A stretch of 64,000 bases of DNA from Xiphophorus maculatus (taxonomy: Eukaryota; Chordata; Actinopteri; Cyprinodontiformes; Poeciliidae): the NCBI RefSeq assembly GCF_002775205.1, contig NC_036454.1, forward strand, positions 30,118,783 through 30,182,782, given 5' to 3'. Below are positions 26,030 to 54,560 of this stretch, one piece after another. Each line of letters begins with the position of its first letter. Positions within the stretch are counted from its first letter, which is position 1. The translations under genes were made by a program, and so were the position numbers. The notes below the pieces were generated by a model. It ran no database searches, was not told where the DNA came from, and saw only the letters and a program-made list of their open reading frames with translations.

Positions 26030-26530
26030 AATTCAAGTCCAGACACAGGGTGTAACTCTAAAGGGAATATGTTAAGTAATAATAGATGACAAAATCAGTT
26101 GGAAACCTCATATTAAACATTTACAGAATAAACTATGTAGAAGCACATCAGTCCTGGCTAAAGCCAGACATATTCTGAATAATAAATCACTTCATATTCT
26201 ATACAACTCTCTGATTTTGCCATATTTAACATATTGTTCAAAGGTGTGGGGAATCCAATACAAAAGCTCTTTACAACCACGGAGTATCCTACAGAAACGA
26301 GCCATTAGTCATCTACATTGTCGGTTTTCATGAGCACACAAACACGCTACTCTTCAAATATAGAAGTCTTAAATTTGAAGATCTGGTGTAATTTAAATGG
26401 CTCAAATTATATTTAAGGTATCTAATAAACCATTACCTGAGCTCATACAAAACATGTTTTTTTGAAAGAAAAGGGGGATATAACTTAAGGGGTTACTCAA
26501 ACTTAAGGATTCGTAGTTTACGCACAAGAG
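26030..26530 (+). repeat. LINE reverse-transcriptase fragment (dead)
   Basis: Translation with frame breaks gives GVIIDDKISWKPHIKHLQNK, then STSVLAKARHILNNKSLHIL, LPYLTYCSKVWG and LQPRSILQKRAI. This is the thumb/C-terminal part of L2/Rex-type fish retroposon ORF2. Stops and frameshifts after about 26330 show decay. Confidence 0.8.
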
Positions 26531-27799
26531 CTGTTGTCCAAAAACTGGGCTACAAATTGACACTATTGTCTTTTCTCTCTCTCTCTTTGAAAACCTGACT
26601 TTATCATTTTTCTTGGCAGCATATTAACTGCTACAGTCGTTCTTGTCTTGTGCTGACTGCTGCTGAACGCCGTCACCCCCACAGCTTTGAAACACGTAAG
26701 CTATAAATTCTATTCCATTTCCTCAAAATGTTTCCTTTTTCAAACACTTCTCCAAAATGTGCATTAATTCTGTTTTTGATTAAATTTGCTTGTTTTCTGT
26801 TGTATTTTAACAAACAGTGAAGGAGAGATTAAGGTGGAATGAAGTGATAAACGATGAGAATCCAGGGACAGAGCACTGCAGCTTGACCATCCGTAGGTTT
26901 AACACTAATCCCAGTTTATTTAAACCCAACTCCAATCTGTTAACATCTCAAACAGCACAGAAAGGTGCATCATTATTTCCCCAAACTAACATCATTCCTG
27001 TTTTTAACACAATTTAGGCTTTCTGAACTAGACTGAACTGGGTTGCATTCTGATATCTTTGCCAAATCTCAGGAGTAGAGGCAGGTGTGCAGAAAACTGA
27101 AGTTTAATAAATTATTCTAACTTTCTTTACAAAAAAAACCCAAGTAAAAATGATTGAGTCTATATATGAGAGGCAAAAACTGGCATTCTAAGAAGTGATG
27201 GTGAAAGAATTGGTGAGTAAATGAAGGGAACAGCATGGCAGCTGTGGGGGTGAGGCGTCGTGTCACAAGACAACAAACCACACAGGGAGAGAAAGAAGAA
27301 CACAAAGGAACTAAATGGACAGAAAACTAAAGGGCAATGCCAAAATAAAACAGCTAAACCAAAACACAGAGATCAGAGCCTGAGAAAGAGCCAGCAGTCT
27401 CTACCGAACCAGGATCCCAGTATGACCAAAGCGATAACCACAATAAATCAGAGTACAAAGCATCGTGATATGAATTCAAGTGTTTTTGACTTTTCTATGC
27501 GGTTCACTGAGGTACGTTGTTATTAATTAGCAGCTGATTTAATGGGATTTTGTGAATCCCATCCCAAAAGTCTTTACTGGTTCAGGAAAATGGTCCAAAA
27601 AACAAAAAAAAAAATAATTATGTTACGCAGAAAACAGTCAGAGGTCCCACATTCACATTCAGAGGAAAAGACGCAAATTAAAATTTAAAATGAATCTGAG
27701 CTTATAGGTTGGAGCTGAATATGTAATGATATATTGAAATATTAAGAATTTGTGATTTTTTTTTCTCACAATTTTATGTGGTCCCATTATGATGAATAG

Positions 27800-27870
27800 C
27801 TGATGGAGAGGGGATTCGAACCAGCAACCCACCAGTTCCAGGATGGACTCCTACGCCTCCTGAGACACTT
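27800..27870 (-). repeat. tRNA-derived SINE head
   Basis: On the minus strand it reads a degenerate A-box (ctcaggaggcgtaggag), then 'gtgggttgctggttcgaatc', which contains a good Pol III B-box, followed by ccc. The tRNA fold is too degraded for a functional tRNA, so a SINE head is more likely. Confidence 0.55.
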
Positions 27871-28421
27871 TTGTTTTTCTAAAACCCTTTTCTCCGTCAA
27901 CCCAACTGGTCTTCTTGATGCTGATGGCGAGGGACCGGCAGCAAGCCAAACACTGAGAAACAACGGCGGTTCCCAGAGTTTACCAACACACACTGCGATG
28001 TTGCATAGCCTTTTTACGGAGGTCAATTTTGCTTGGAATCAGAAGCTTCTATGGAAATAGAATAAAACCAAAGTGTTCTTTCGACTAATTTCAGTCTTTT
28101 TCCCCCCCCCCATGCAGCTAACATCACACCAGCAGCTCACACCATTGATTCAGGAGGTTTACAGTCGACATAATCTTCATATTAACAGATTGATTAATCC
28201 AACATTACGTCCATAAATACTACAGTTATGTTCAATAAATTAGAATACATCCTGAGGCTGGTTTGTCAGATTAAAAGTAGGAGCTTTTGAAAATAACATT
28301 TAGCCGGTATGAAACATATTTGTTTTTAAAAATGTTATTTATACACACACAATATTCTAATTTTAAATATGTTTTCATCAACTGTAAGTGGAAAACTAGC
28401 ATATTTAACAGAAGTAAATGC

Positions 28422-28461
28422 TCAATTCAAACATCCATTAGCAGATGGATGTTTGAATTGA
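28422..28461. repeat. Perfect inverted repeat (17-bp arms, 6-nt loop)
   Basis: Bases 28422-28438 are exactly reverse-complementary to 28445-28461, with the loop tagcag between them. No gene is near. Confidence 0.9.
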
Positions 28462-29119
28462 TCTATATAATGTGTTTGAACTGCTGATACAGATCCTGAA
28501 ATAATTGGACTTCTTAATATTCTCACTTGTTTAAATGGGTCAGAACTTCGAAAGTCTTTTATCAAGAACAGAATCAGCTACAATAAAATGAATCTTTCCT
28601 GCTTGTTGAGCAACATGGTGGTTCTCAGCTGTTCCAGGAAATGACTAAGGCTTAAAAAAGGGAACAGAATGATTGTGATGTGTGTGTGTGTTGATATATT
28701 GAGCTTTTTAATGGATATCATGGCGTTTTAACGGAGCACATGAGCAGCACAACTGATGGGAAGATAATCAAACACAATGTCCTCCTGATGTGCAGCAGCA
28801 CTGAGGAACAACAGCGTAACGCAGGAGGAAGCTCTACATCAAGCTGAAGGTCATCTGGCTCTAAAAGATCTTCTGATTATTAAACAAGACAAAACTAACT
28901 TTCTGTTTATTTATTCTGGTTGGTTGAAGAGCCACTGTGAACACGAGCTTCCAAGTCTTGAAATTATCCATGTCTAGGCATGGACTTTGATTAGGACATT
29001 GGAACTGTATGCTCCGGGTCTCAGAATGGGATGGAAAGACTAACTGGTTTCCTCCAGTTAGTCTTCCCATTACCATTTGTACCATCATCACCAGCTGTCC
29101 TCTACCTGCTGAAGAAAGA

Positions 29120-29400
29120 AGCCCGCAGCATGATGCTTCCCCTGCCATGAGGGCAGTGTGTTGAGAAGGATGTGCCGTATTAAGTCAGTTTTCCATGCAA
29201 GGCCAAAAAGTTCCGTTGTGGTTTCATCCGATCAGAGTTTGTTTCTCCACTCGCTGACTTCAGGCTTTTTTTCTTAGTATTTCTCCATAGACGGCCGGCT
29301 TTGTGGTGTGCACAGCTAACAGTGGTCATGTCAAAGCGTCATCCCACTTGAGCTGCTCTGACACAATTTGCTTCATGGTGATTAATAAAAGCTTCTCAAG
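29120..29400 (-). repeat. Decayed DNA-transposon-like repeat fragment
   Basis: Contains 'gcagcatgatgcttcccctg', 'ggccaaaaagttcc', 'ttcatccgatcagagtttg' and 'tttctccatagacggccggc', a series typical of the same abundant fish element seen at 985-1125 and 15205-15440. No coding capacity. Confidence 0.5.
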
Positions 29401-32057
29401 CACTTTGACATGCTAGGAAGCATTAGCAAAGCAGCACAATACAACCACTTGGATCAGATAATGGATAAATTGCTGATTATCAAGCAACAAGATAATTTCC
29501 ACCTAGTTAGACCACTTTATAACCAGTCTTTGAAAGTATTTGATCAGAAATCCCTGCAACAACATTGAGCATACTAGTCAGTTTTTGGAATACAGTCTGC
29601 GTTTTGTTCAGGAACAAAGTACATTTCCTGATAGTTTGACAAACTGCTGCTTGTAAAGGTACACTGCAAAAAACAGAAGTAGCAGCAATATTTAGGTTTA
29701 TTTGGCCTTTTGTAAAGAACAAAATGTTGGTATCCATGTTTTCACCATGTTATTCATACATTTACAAATGTCGAAGATCCAAACTAAATATCTACTTCAC
29801 CTAATAAATTCAATATTTAGTTAGGAAGCTAAATGTTTAGTTTTCAAACTTAATCTTTAGTTCCCAAATAAATATTTAAACACTCATTTTTTTTCTCTGA
29901 CAGGCTAAATAAACCAAATTATTGCTGTTAATTTCTGCGTAACGTTACAAACGGCACCACATAGAAAACATGTGAGGAGTTCCATATTTACTTCCACAAG
30001 GGCAAAACTTATTAGTGTTGTTAATATTAGGTAAAAGAATAGTTGGGAAAACTGAATCACATAAATACACTTCAAACAAACGTTTTTATTAGCTAGCTGA
30101 ATATCAAAATGATTAGATGGGAGATTTAGATTTTCTTTCAAATCAAAAGTGTACGCGCACTAGAACTATGAAGATGTCATAGCATTGTCATTTCCTGATT
30201 AGCTAATTTACAAAATCTCAGGTGACCAGAGCCACACCTTAAACACACAACGTCTCTGTCTGGTAAATCAGCCAGGATATCAGGAAGAGAATCTCAGAGC
30301 TCAGTAAACTGGGTTGGGCTGGAGTTTCCTGGTTCTGGTTCTGTGGGGTTCAAAATCTCGTGGATCCATTGATCACAAAAGTTGCTCGACAACAGAGAGT
30401 AAATCTAACATAGGGATGAAGAACGATCGCTAAAGTCCTCAGAGGCTGAAATGGGTTTCTATCGGAGCGGCTTTATGGATCAACATGGGCAAAACTTTTC
30501 TGGGGTTTTTTTTTAATCACTTCACATTTTGAGTTTTACAAAATCCAATGCCGTTGATGTTTTTGAGAACTTTTGAGACAATAAAAGGCAACTACTGTAT
30601 ATTATTGTGATGATTCTTCACAAAAAACATGACTGAATCTTGAAACTGTTTTCAACTGTAAGCAATCATTGAGCAAATAGAAACGGATTCCATAAACTAA
30701 AATATGACTGAAAAGTTGTTTTTTTGTTGTTTTAGTGTTTGTTTCACCAAGTGAAATACATTCTAAACATCAACTAGATGTTTTAATATATTGATTTTTT
30801 TAGTATGTCTAATACCTGCTAAAAGATTGTTACTATTAATCTGACAAGCCTCACCATAGACGTAGACTTCATAGTTGTTCAATACGTACATTTAAAATGT
30901 ACATATTGAGCGAAATCTATGTGCAAGACTCCAATAATAATAGGATCAATATCCTAACTTATTTCCTAAGACTATGGGATTCACATTTAAGGTTTTGTCT
31001 TTCTTAGCACAAAATAGCATTCCAGTCACATATCTGTCTGTTCATCAGCGCCTCCTTCCCTCTTCCTCAATGTGTTTTCACCAACTTGCAACACAAAGTT
31101 AAACCCTTGCAGATTAATATCATCTAATGGCTCAATTTAGTCAAGAACAGATTTTCGTTTGAGATTAGCATTCCTGGTTGAACGGAGGGGGGAGGTGGGA
31201 GGGGGGTTAAAATATTTATGATCCCTAGGAGGCAATGACAGAAAATAATTGAACAACAGAGTTAAACAAAAATATTTCATGATGATACTTGACAGAATTT
31301 TAATAAGAAGATTCTGTGTGAGCCAAGCAGCCTCAGAGCAGAAGAATGCAGACGTGTTTATACCAAACCTTCACAGCTACTGCAGCCAAAATGACTGCTT
31401 TTTGTTCCACATATTAAACGTGTTGCACAAAAGCATAGTCTGGTTCCTTCATAAAGTCACGACTTTAACTTCATCTCTAGTTGTTTACGTTCCTGGATGG
31501 ATTCTGTTTGATTAATCAAACTCCCAGCTCTGTCTGTGCTGGTGGGATTGGTGGGTTTGTGTTAGTGCATTACACTCTGACTAATGTTGATCAATGGATT
31601 CCTCTGGATAAAAATCTATCAGGAGTTTAAAGGTGAAGAAGACAGTGCAGACATTCTCTAGATAGAGGAGAAAATCTGGTAAGACAGACACACAGCTCCG
31701 ATACTGGAGTGACTTCAGAGGTGAGGATTCAGTCTTGACTACAGGGGAGAAAGGCTTTTAGAGGTAAACAACAGAGTACAAGTTAAGGTGATAAAAGTTA
31801 AGCTAGCATAACTAACTTAGTCTCCACTTTCTTGATATATATTTTTTAATTAAAGCTTTTTACTGACCTGTGAAATGTGATCCCTTTGGACCTTGTTGTC
31901 TTGCTATCTTAGTGTTGACAATATCAAAACTTTGCGTCCCCTTCTCAGACTCTTTGCTTGATTGTGTCATTTCCCTGACCACTGATATTCCTGACTCAAT
32001 GCAAAGCAATAGCTGCATGTGGCGCACTGGCACCGCGCGCACAGTGAGTCTAGTGGA

Positions 32058-32109
32058 TCTAGTCCAATCCACTAGATCACTGAGCGGCGATCTAGTGGAT
32101 TGGACTAGA
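32058..32109. repeat. Perfect hairpin (21-bp arms, 10-nt loop)
   Basis: Bases 32058-32078 are exactly reverse-complementary to 32089-32109; the loop is actgagcggc. A further partial copy (tctagtggatc) lies just upstream at 32049-32059, so the arm unit occurs almost three times in about 60 bp. Confidence 0.9.
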
Positions 32110-32369
32110 AAGCATTATCTGGCTGTTAATGCTTTGAATTAAACATGCAGCTGCTGCCGAGTTACATAGATGCAGGCACATAAAGAAAAACAGGCTCAGG
32201 AAATATTGGTGGGGACTGTCCCCTTCATGCCAGGGTTGGTGGAGACATGACCACACCAATCCTTCGGGAAGTTACAAGCATACAAAAGAGCACCAACTAC
32301 AGAAATCATGGTGGTGGCAGCATCATGCTCTAGGTTGCTCCTCTTCAGACAGAACTAAAAAACGGTATG

Positions 32370-32640
32370 TTAAAAAAAAAAAGGAAAAATAAAGATAAAA
32401 TCCTGAAAGAAAGACAACTTAAACTCAGTGTTTTTCTGGAAGTTTGTTCGAGATTTGTGGTGCATAGAAGCTGAATGTTGCTTCTCCATGTTTGGTTCTG
32501 AGGATGCAGAGTAGAACCAGAACCAGAAGACCTGGGAGGTTCTGGAAGGTTGATACGACAACAGCAGATCTTTAATGTATTGTGGTGCTAAGCCGTTCAG
32601 TGATTTATAAACAAACAGAAGCATTTTACAGTGTCTGGAT
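32370..32640 (-). repeat. LINE 3'-end fragment (minus strand)
   Basis: The minus strand reads LLFVYKSLNGLAPQYIKDLL, then LSYQPSR, the same retroposon segment as at 10740-11025. The frame then degenerates. Confidence 0.7.
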
Positions 32641-33522
32641 GTTGCTCAATGACCATCATTCAACACTTTCATCAGTGACTTGCTTAACTTGAGTGTCAAC
32701 AGTTTAGTTTCCTGAACGTTGCTAACATTTACACAACTAAGACTAGGTCACCGAGCAGAAACCAGGAGGAGGAAGTTTGCTTTATATGGCTTGTTGAAGA
32801 TCAAAAAGAAGACTGACACTCTTCTGCTGTAGAGACCTTACAGTGCCGCACATAATACATCCTGTGTCCTGAAACGTCCCAGTCAGCAGCAGAGAGAGAG
32901 GACGCACATTAGCCGTATTGTCTTCAGACAATTTGTCTTTGCTGTGACTCCAGGCATGTGTTCAGTGGGTGAGGGTCCGACCCAGAAAGAAGGAAGAAGC
33001 GTCTAACTGCAGCAGACTGAGCCCACTTCAAGTATCTGCTGCATACATCACCGATGTGCTGATGACATTGAGAAAAATAATGTGTGGAAATGACCATATT
33101 AAGTAAATAAAACGGCTGAGTCACAGTCACAACATGAAGCGAGACAGACTTCTTATTTATGACCTCAGTAGAAACCAAAAATAGGAAGAAGCAGAGAAAA
33201 AAAAAAGGAAAAAAGCGATTTGTGATTAATGTCAGTAAGTCATACCGACTAAAATCCAAAGATCTTTGGTGTGAAAGACAGCTGACTGGAAGTTTGAATC
33301 CGCCCACAACGCTCAAGTTGTTTCCTTTCTGAATCCTTGCCCGGAGTCAGGGGCGTGTTCAGGCCGGTCGCTTGGGGGGGTGGCGTTCTTGTCAGTAAGG
33401 AGTCTGTGACAAGTCCCGAAGGTCCAGGAGGAGTGGCCTTACCAGGGCAAGCAGCGCAACATGCAGGTAGACCACATAAAGCCTGATCAGAGCAAAGATC
33501 AGCAGCAGTTTGGACTGAAACA

Positions 33523-50128
<16,606 letters not shown>

Positions 50129-50701
50129 TGTGCAGCCTGGCGCCAAGTGTTAGTGCAGCAGGGGAGACCTTCCCTCTGGTCTTCAACTAGAGGCAGCTGG
50201 CAGGCCACAGGGACAGAGTCCTGTTTTCATCAACACCAACAGGAAGTACACCTGAACCCCAACAGGAAGTACAAACTGAACTTGTGTGGCACCCTACTAT
50301 GGATTTCACAGGGATTCACTTCTGTTTTCTTATGGCCCATTTTTGTACTGTACATTAAACTGGCCCTGACTGTAATTAATGTATATTATTTTATAACATT
50401 GTTGAAACAGACCTGCTTTTAGCTGCAGGCTTTGTTTCTCTGTGACTCCTGTGGAACCGGCCCGTTTGAAAGCGACACGTTGGACCGCAGTTACTGCATG
50501 TTTGCATTTCATGTTCCATATCAAGCCATGTCTTTGTTCATAAGAAACTGTGAAATATGTGTTTATATTTATATTTTATTTACATCGTCAGTGTAATGTG
50601 CAAGCGGCGGCGGCGTCGTAAAGTTGTTTCTTAGCTCGTGTTTACATCAGAGTCGACAAATCATCAAATGTCTGCTGGTGGTTTAACTTCATTTCCAGGA
50701 G

Positions 50702-50707
50702 AATAAA
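50702..50707 (+). promoter_or_regulatory. Candidate poly(A) signal of the adam28-like gene
   Basis: AATAAA about 575 bp downstream of the TGA stop at 50126-50128. It would give a 3' UTR of about 0.6 kb. No earlier canonical hexamer is seen after the stop. Confidence 0.55.
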
Positions 50708-52574
50708 TCAAAACGTTGGCAAACTGAGCTCACGGTACCTGATGCAGTTTGTAATTATTTGACTTTTGTTTCATAATCAAACTGTGTTAAAATAGCAAAA
50801 ATGGTGATACAAGCAGCATTTCATGCGACTGTAAACGTTAAAACTCAAATACAATGAAAAACAAACCGTCATGTGCTTTTTTTATGTTGTAGTCTTGTGC
50901 TCCATAGGAGGTCATAACCCCGGCGGAGTTAGGGGACTTTGTAGAAGGTACCTATGACCTGAGAATACAGTTTTCAGCATTAAATCTAAATAGACAGAAA
51001 AACTCCTTTCAAGACAACCATTTAAAATACAGCAGATGTGTTTTTTCTTTTCAACTCTGCCTGAGAGCCACTCCAAAGGAAATGGAAATGTTGAAAAACT
51101 ATACAGGTGGACCAAGGAAAATCAACGTGAACACAGAAATTTGAGAGGGCATGGAGAATATATGAACGTTAGCAGACGTTTTGAGTGCAGAGATTAATTC
51201 CTGCTTTCAAAATAAGAATGTACAGTAAAATCCCCCCCACACACACACACACACACCCACACACCCCCACAGACGCAGACAGGTGTCTGGGAAACCAAAT
51301 TAGTTTTTTTCTTTTTCTTTCATTCTGGCTTTTCATCCACATGAAAACTCCAACCAAAGTGGAAATTTGAGAAAACTGGTTTTGTGTGTGTGTAAATAGG
51401 AAAACAGATCTTAGGGTCCCTCTAATTACAGTCTGCAACAAATAATGCAATATATCAACATACCTCCTTTGACATGATTCCCAATAGACATGGTCTTGTA
51501 GTTTATTAACTTCATATTCTAAGACGCAATTTAAAAGTAGTTCAAGCTATACATCTGTCCACACAGATCAACCCGGCACTGTAATTAATTTCTAACAGGA
51601 AGTCATGATTTTTTTTCAGGCAATAGGATTGGCTGTTGTAGGTTTAAACCCATACTGCCCCCTATGGGTTTGGCATGTTTAAAACAACGTCAGGGGCGTT
51701 TTAAACGTTTGCGGATTCAGGTGGATGAAAACTTTTCTGAAACCAATCCTGTGTCTAAAATATTATGTTTTTAAACAAAGTGGCGGAAATATTAGCATAA
51801 CCTGCTATGATCTTCGGTCAGGAAACAGTGGTACCGATACAAAGACAGGGCGGAAGAGTCGAAGATGTCAAGATTGTTGGTGGGAGTGACCGAAATGAGA
51901 GAGGTTGTAAATCAGAGGGACAGTTCAGGTTTGGACATGTACTGAGGACGGACACTTGGATACATTAGATGAGGGAGAATGAATGTGATGCTACAACAGA
52001 GAGGAAAAACAGCTGTGATAACAACATTACCACAGTCAGTCAAATCAATGTTTAGAATTTGTTTTATTTCCCCCCCAAAAGATACATGTACATAAACAAA
52101 TTCATGGCCTTGCATGACATATACGATATAATTCTCGACCCTTTATTACAGCTAACATAAGATTTTTTTTTTTTTCAAAACATTCTTAAAGATATGTTTA
52201 AGATCTGACAGGAGTCAGTACACTGTATGGCTCACCCTGGAAAGCCTTAAAAACAATTTCCAACATCACAGATATGAATGTAAACCAAAAAGAAAATACT
52301 TCATTTCCTGGGAGAAGTCCAGAAATCTATCGAGCCGCACTGCAAAACGTAACATGTTCAACAAGTAACTCAAGGTCGAAGTCTTGTGTGACCACAAGCT
52401 TCCCCGCATACACAGGAGTCCCACACACTTTATGTGTAGAAGAAGAAAAAATAAAAACACTTTTCTACATCCATTTCAGTTTTCTAACTGAAATTAAAAC
52501 ATTCCCTGTCAATTTATGGCAAGTTTTTCAAAAATATATATTTTTATGAAACCTGCAAATACCAGAGACTGACA

Positions 52575-53105
52575 GGTAGGAAGGAAGGACACAAAAGAAG
52601 TTGAAGGGTTTAAAGGAGGAAGAAAGGATAGAAAGAATGACAACAAAGCAGGAAGAATTGAAGAAACGAAGGAAAGACAAAGGGAAAGAAAGCAAAAGAA
52701 GGGCAAGGAAGAAAAGCCCAGAATGGTGGAAGGTAACAAGGAGTAAAAAATAGGAAAAAATAGAGATAGAAGGGTGGAAGAAAAGAACGTGAGAAACAAG
52801 GAAACAATGAAAGACAAGGTTAGGCATAGCAGGAACAAATGAATGACAAGAGAGCAAGGAAGGAAGAGTTAAAGGACGAACAGAATGAGGGAGAGAAACA
52901 GGAAATAAAGGAAGGAAAGACAAGGAAGTCAAAAGGGAAGGACGCAAAAAGGAAAGACAAAGAAGGGTCAAAGGTCAGAGATGAGGACACCAGGATGGAA
53001 GGAGCAAAAGCTAGGTAGGACACAAAAAGGACAGACAAGGAAGAAAGAATGGAAAGAAACTAGGAACGAAGGACACCATGATGGACAGAAGGATGGACGT
53101 TTGGA
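52575..53105 (+). repeat. Purine-rich (GGAA/GAAA) tract of about 530 bp
   Basis: The plus strand is mostly A and G (repeated aaggaaggaa and gaaagacaa units). This is why the minus strand shows stop-free frames rich in Phe, Ser and Leu; those are composition artefacts, not genes. The tract lies in the probable 3' flank or UTR of ppp3cc. On that strand it would be a long polypyrimidine run. Confidence 0.85.
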
Positions 53106-53406
53106 TAAAGTTTTCTTTTTCCGTACTTCTTCTGACCAAATTCCAAAAAAAAGAAGACTGCGTGAAAACCCTGCGGATGCTGCCCCTCGTTTTTGTACTC
53201 GTTTAAAAAAAGAAGCCGTCAATTTACCGGACAATACCGAATCTTAAAGCTTATTTGCACCTACCTTGTTAAAAAAAAATAAATCCAATGCAGTTACAGC
53301 CAGGTGTGTCGGAGCACCAGTTTCAAAAAACGGGTTTTAAAGGGCTGGGAGTGACTGTGAACAGACGAGTGCCTGAAGAGAGTTAGATCACTGAGAAAAA
53401 GGGAAA

Positions 53407-53428
53407 ACACACACACACACACACACAC
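53407..53428 (+). repeat. CA microsatellite
   Basis: Short (AC)n tract. Confidence 0.9.
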
Positions 53429-53959
53429 GCCCACACACACCGGGTGTCTCAGCAGGTGTCGATGGCCCCACAGAGTTAGAGGGGACGGCGAGTCTTTTAA
53501 AAATACTACATCTCTGAGTCAGCCCTGCTTGAGATGAGGAAAGTACGGTTAGGCCTGCAGTGCGGAGGCGCTTCCTTTTGTAGCAGCGTCCTCGCTGAGC
53601 AGAGTGACTCAGTCCATTGTGTCTGGGTACGGCGTCGTCAAAGCCGCTTGGCGTTTCCAATCTTCTTCTTCTTGTGCCGTGTTCACGGCTATGAGCCAAA
53701 AAGGAATCGTCAACCTGTATAATCAACATGAGAACAGTGAAACAAAAGCTGGGCACGCCCCAGTTCTGTTTTTAGAATCTTCAAATGAAACTGCGAGAGT
53801 CAAACTGAGTCGAACACGGTTCCAAACGAAGCAGTTCTTGTGGAGAAGGGTTGCCAGTGTCCACAGCACTCCATAAATATCTCCTTTTTGTGTGAGAAAA
53901 TAAAGTTATTGTCCTTTTTTTGTTTTTTTACAGAAGCCGGTTCTCTTAAACTTGATATT

Positions 53960-54560
53960 CAAGTCTTCGATCCAACAGTAGCTGCGTCTCCACTGACCAT
54001 GTTATTGCGCAATTTGACGCTTCGAAAATAAATTTGCTTCATTTATTAAGCACATAGTAATTTCGAGAAAAAAAAAAGTTTTTCTATCAAGAGTTTTGGT
54101 GCTAGGATGACGTGGAGGAGGGCGGCGGGGGGGTTGGCTGAATTGAAAATTGGTTTATTTTACAAAACTCAAATTTAAGCACATTTTCTGCGTCATGGGT
54201 CACATTAACAACCGGACGTTGCAAACCGCAAAGAAGATGACGGCAGGAAGTCGTTGGAAGATCGTGACACGGCATGTTTCTAAATGACTCATTGCGTTAA
54301 TTAATTTAGTCATGCGGCATTTTAATTGCGTTTCTTAGTGAATAAAAACACAACAATTGCGAAATTGTGTTTGTTCCGACATTAGGGGAACCTCGACAAA
54401 GTTTTGCGCGCCTTGGTAACGGAAAGGCAGCTAGTGTGACCAGAGCAGGAAGCATGTTGCCTGAGAACCAATGATGCTTCTAGCTGCCATCAAGGCAACA
54501 GCGTATGTACCCGATGGCAACTGTGATTGCACAAAGTGAGGGTACTTTGTTTTATTTTAC
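53960..54560 (+). repeat. Dispersed repeat family, copy near 54 kb
   Basis: Shares ordered blocks with 60160-60870: 'gcgtctcc' versus 'ccgtctcc', 'gaaaataaatttgctt', 'gatga.g', 'aagaagatgac.g.caggaag', 'ttccgacattag' versus 'ttcgacattaga', and 'cgacaaa ... gctgctagtg'-type ends. Part of it is inverted at 4600-4830. Non-coding; likely a non-autonomous DNA transposon of about 0.6-0.7 kb. Confidence 0.6.

Larger units (their letters stand above)
14290..33400. other. Intergenic region, repeat-rich, no supported gene
   Basis: About 19 kb between the tcim promoter and the ADAM gene. I find no exon chain or conserved protein segment apart from dead retroelement pieces. It contains three foldback-element copies, LINE and SINE fragments, a TG microsatellite at 18295-18356, a T run near 19741-19758, a TA/TG run at 24572-24609, and palindromes at 23075-23114, 28422-28461 and 32058-32109. 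The more GC-rich block at about 18890-19215 stands out in composition but has no open frame. Confidence 0.6.

Noticed and set aside
27800..27870. Possible functional tRNA gene
   Set aside because: The B-box is good but the acceptor stem and anticodon arm do not pair, so a SINE head is more likely.
52509..53038. Overlapping minus-strand frames rich in Phe, Ser and Leu
   Set aside because: They are produced by the polypurine tract; three frames of one strand are open at once and none has a motif.
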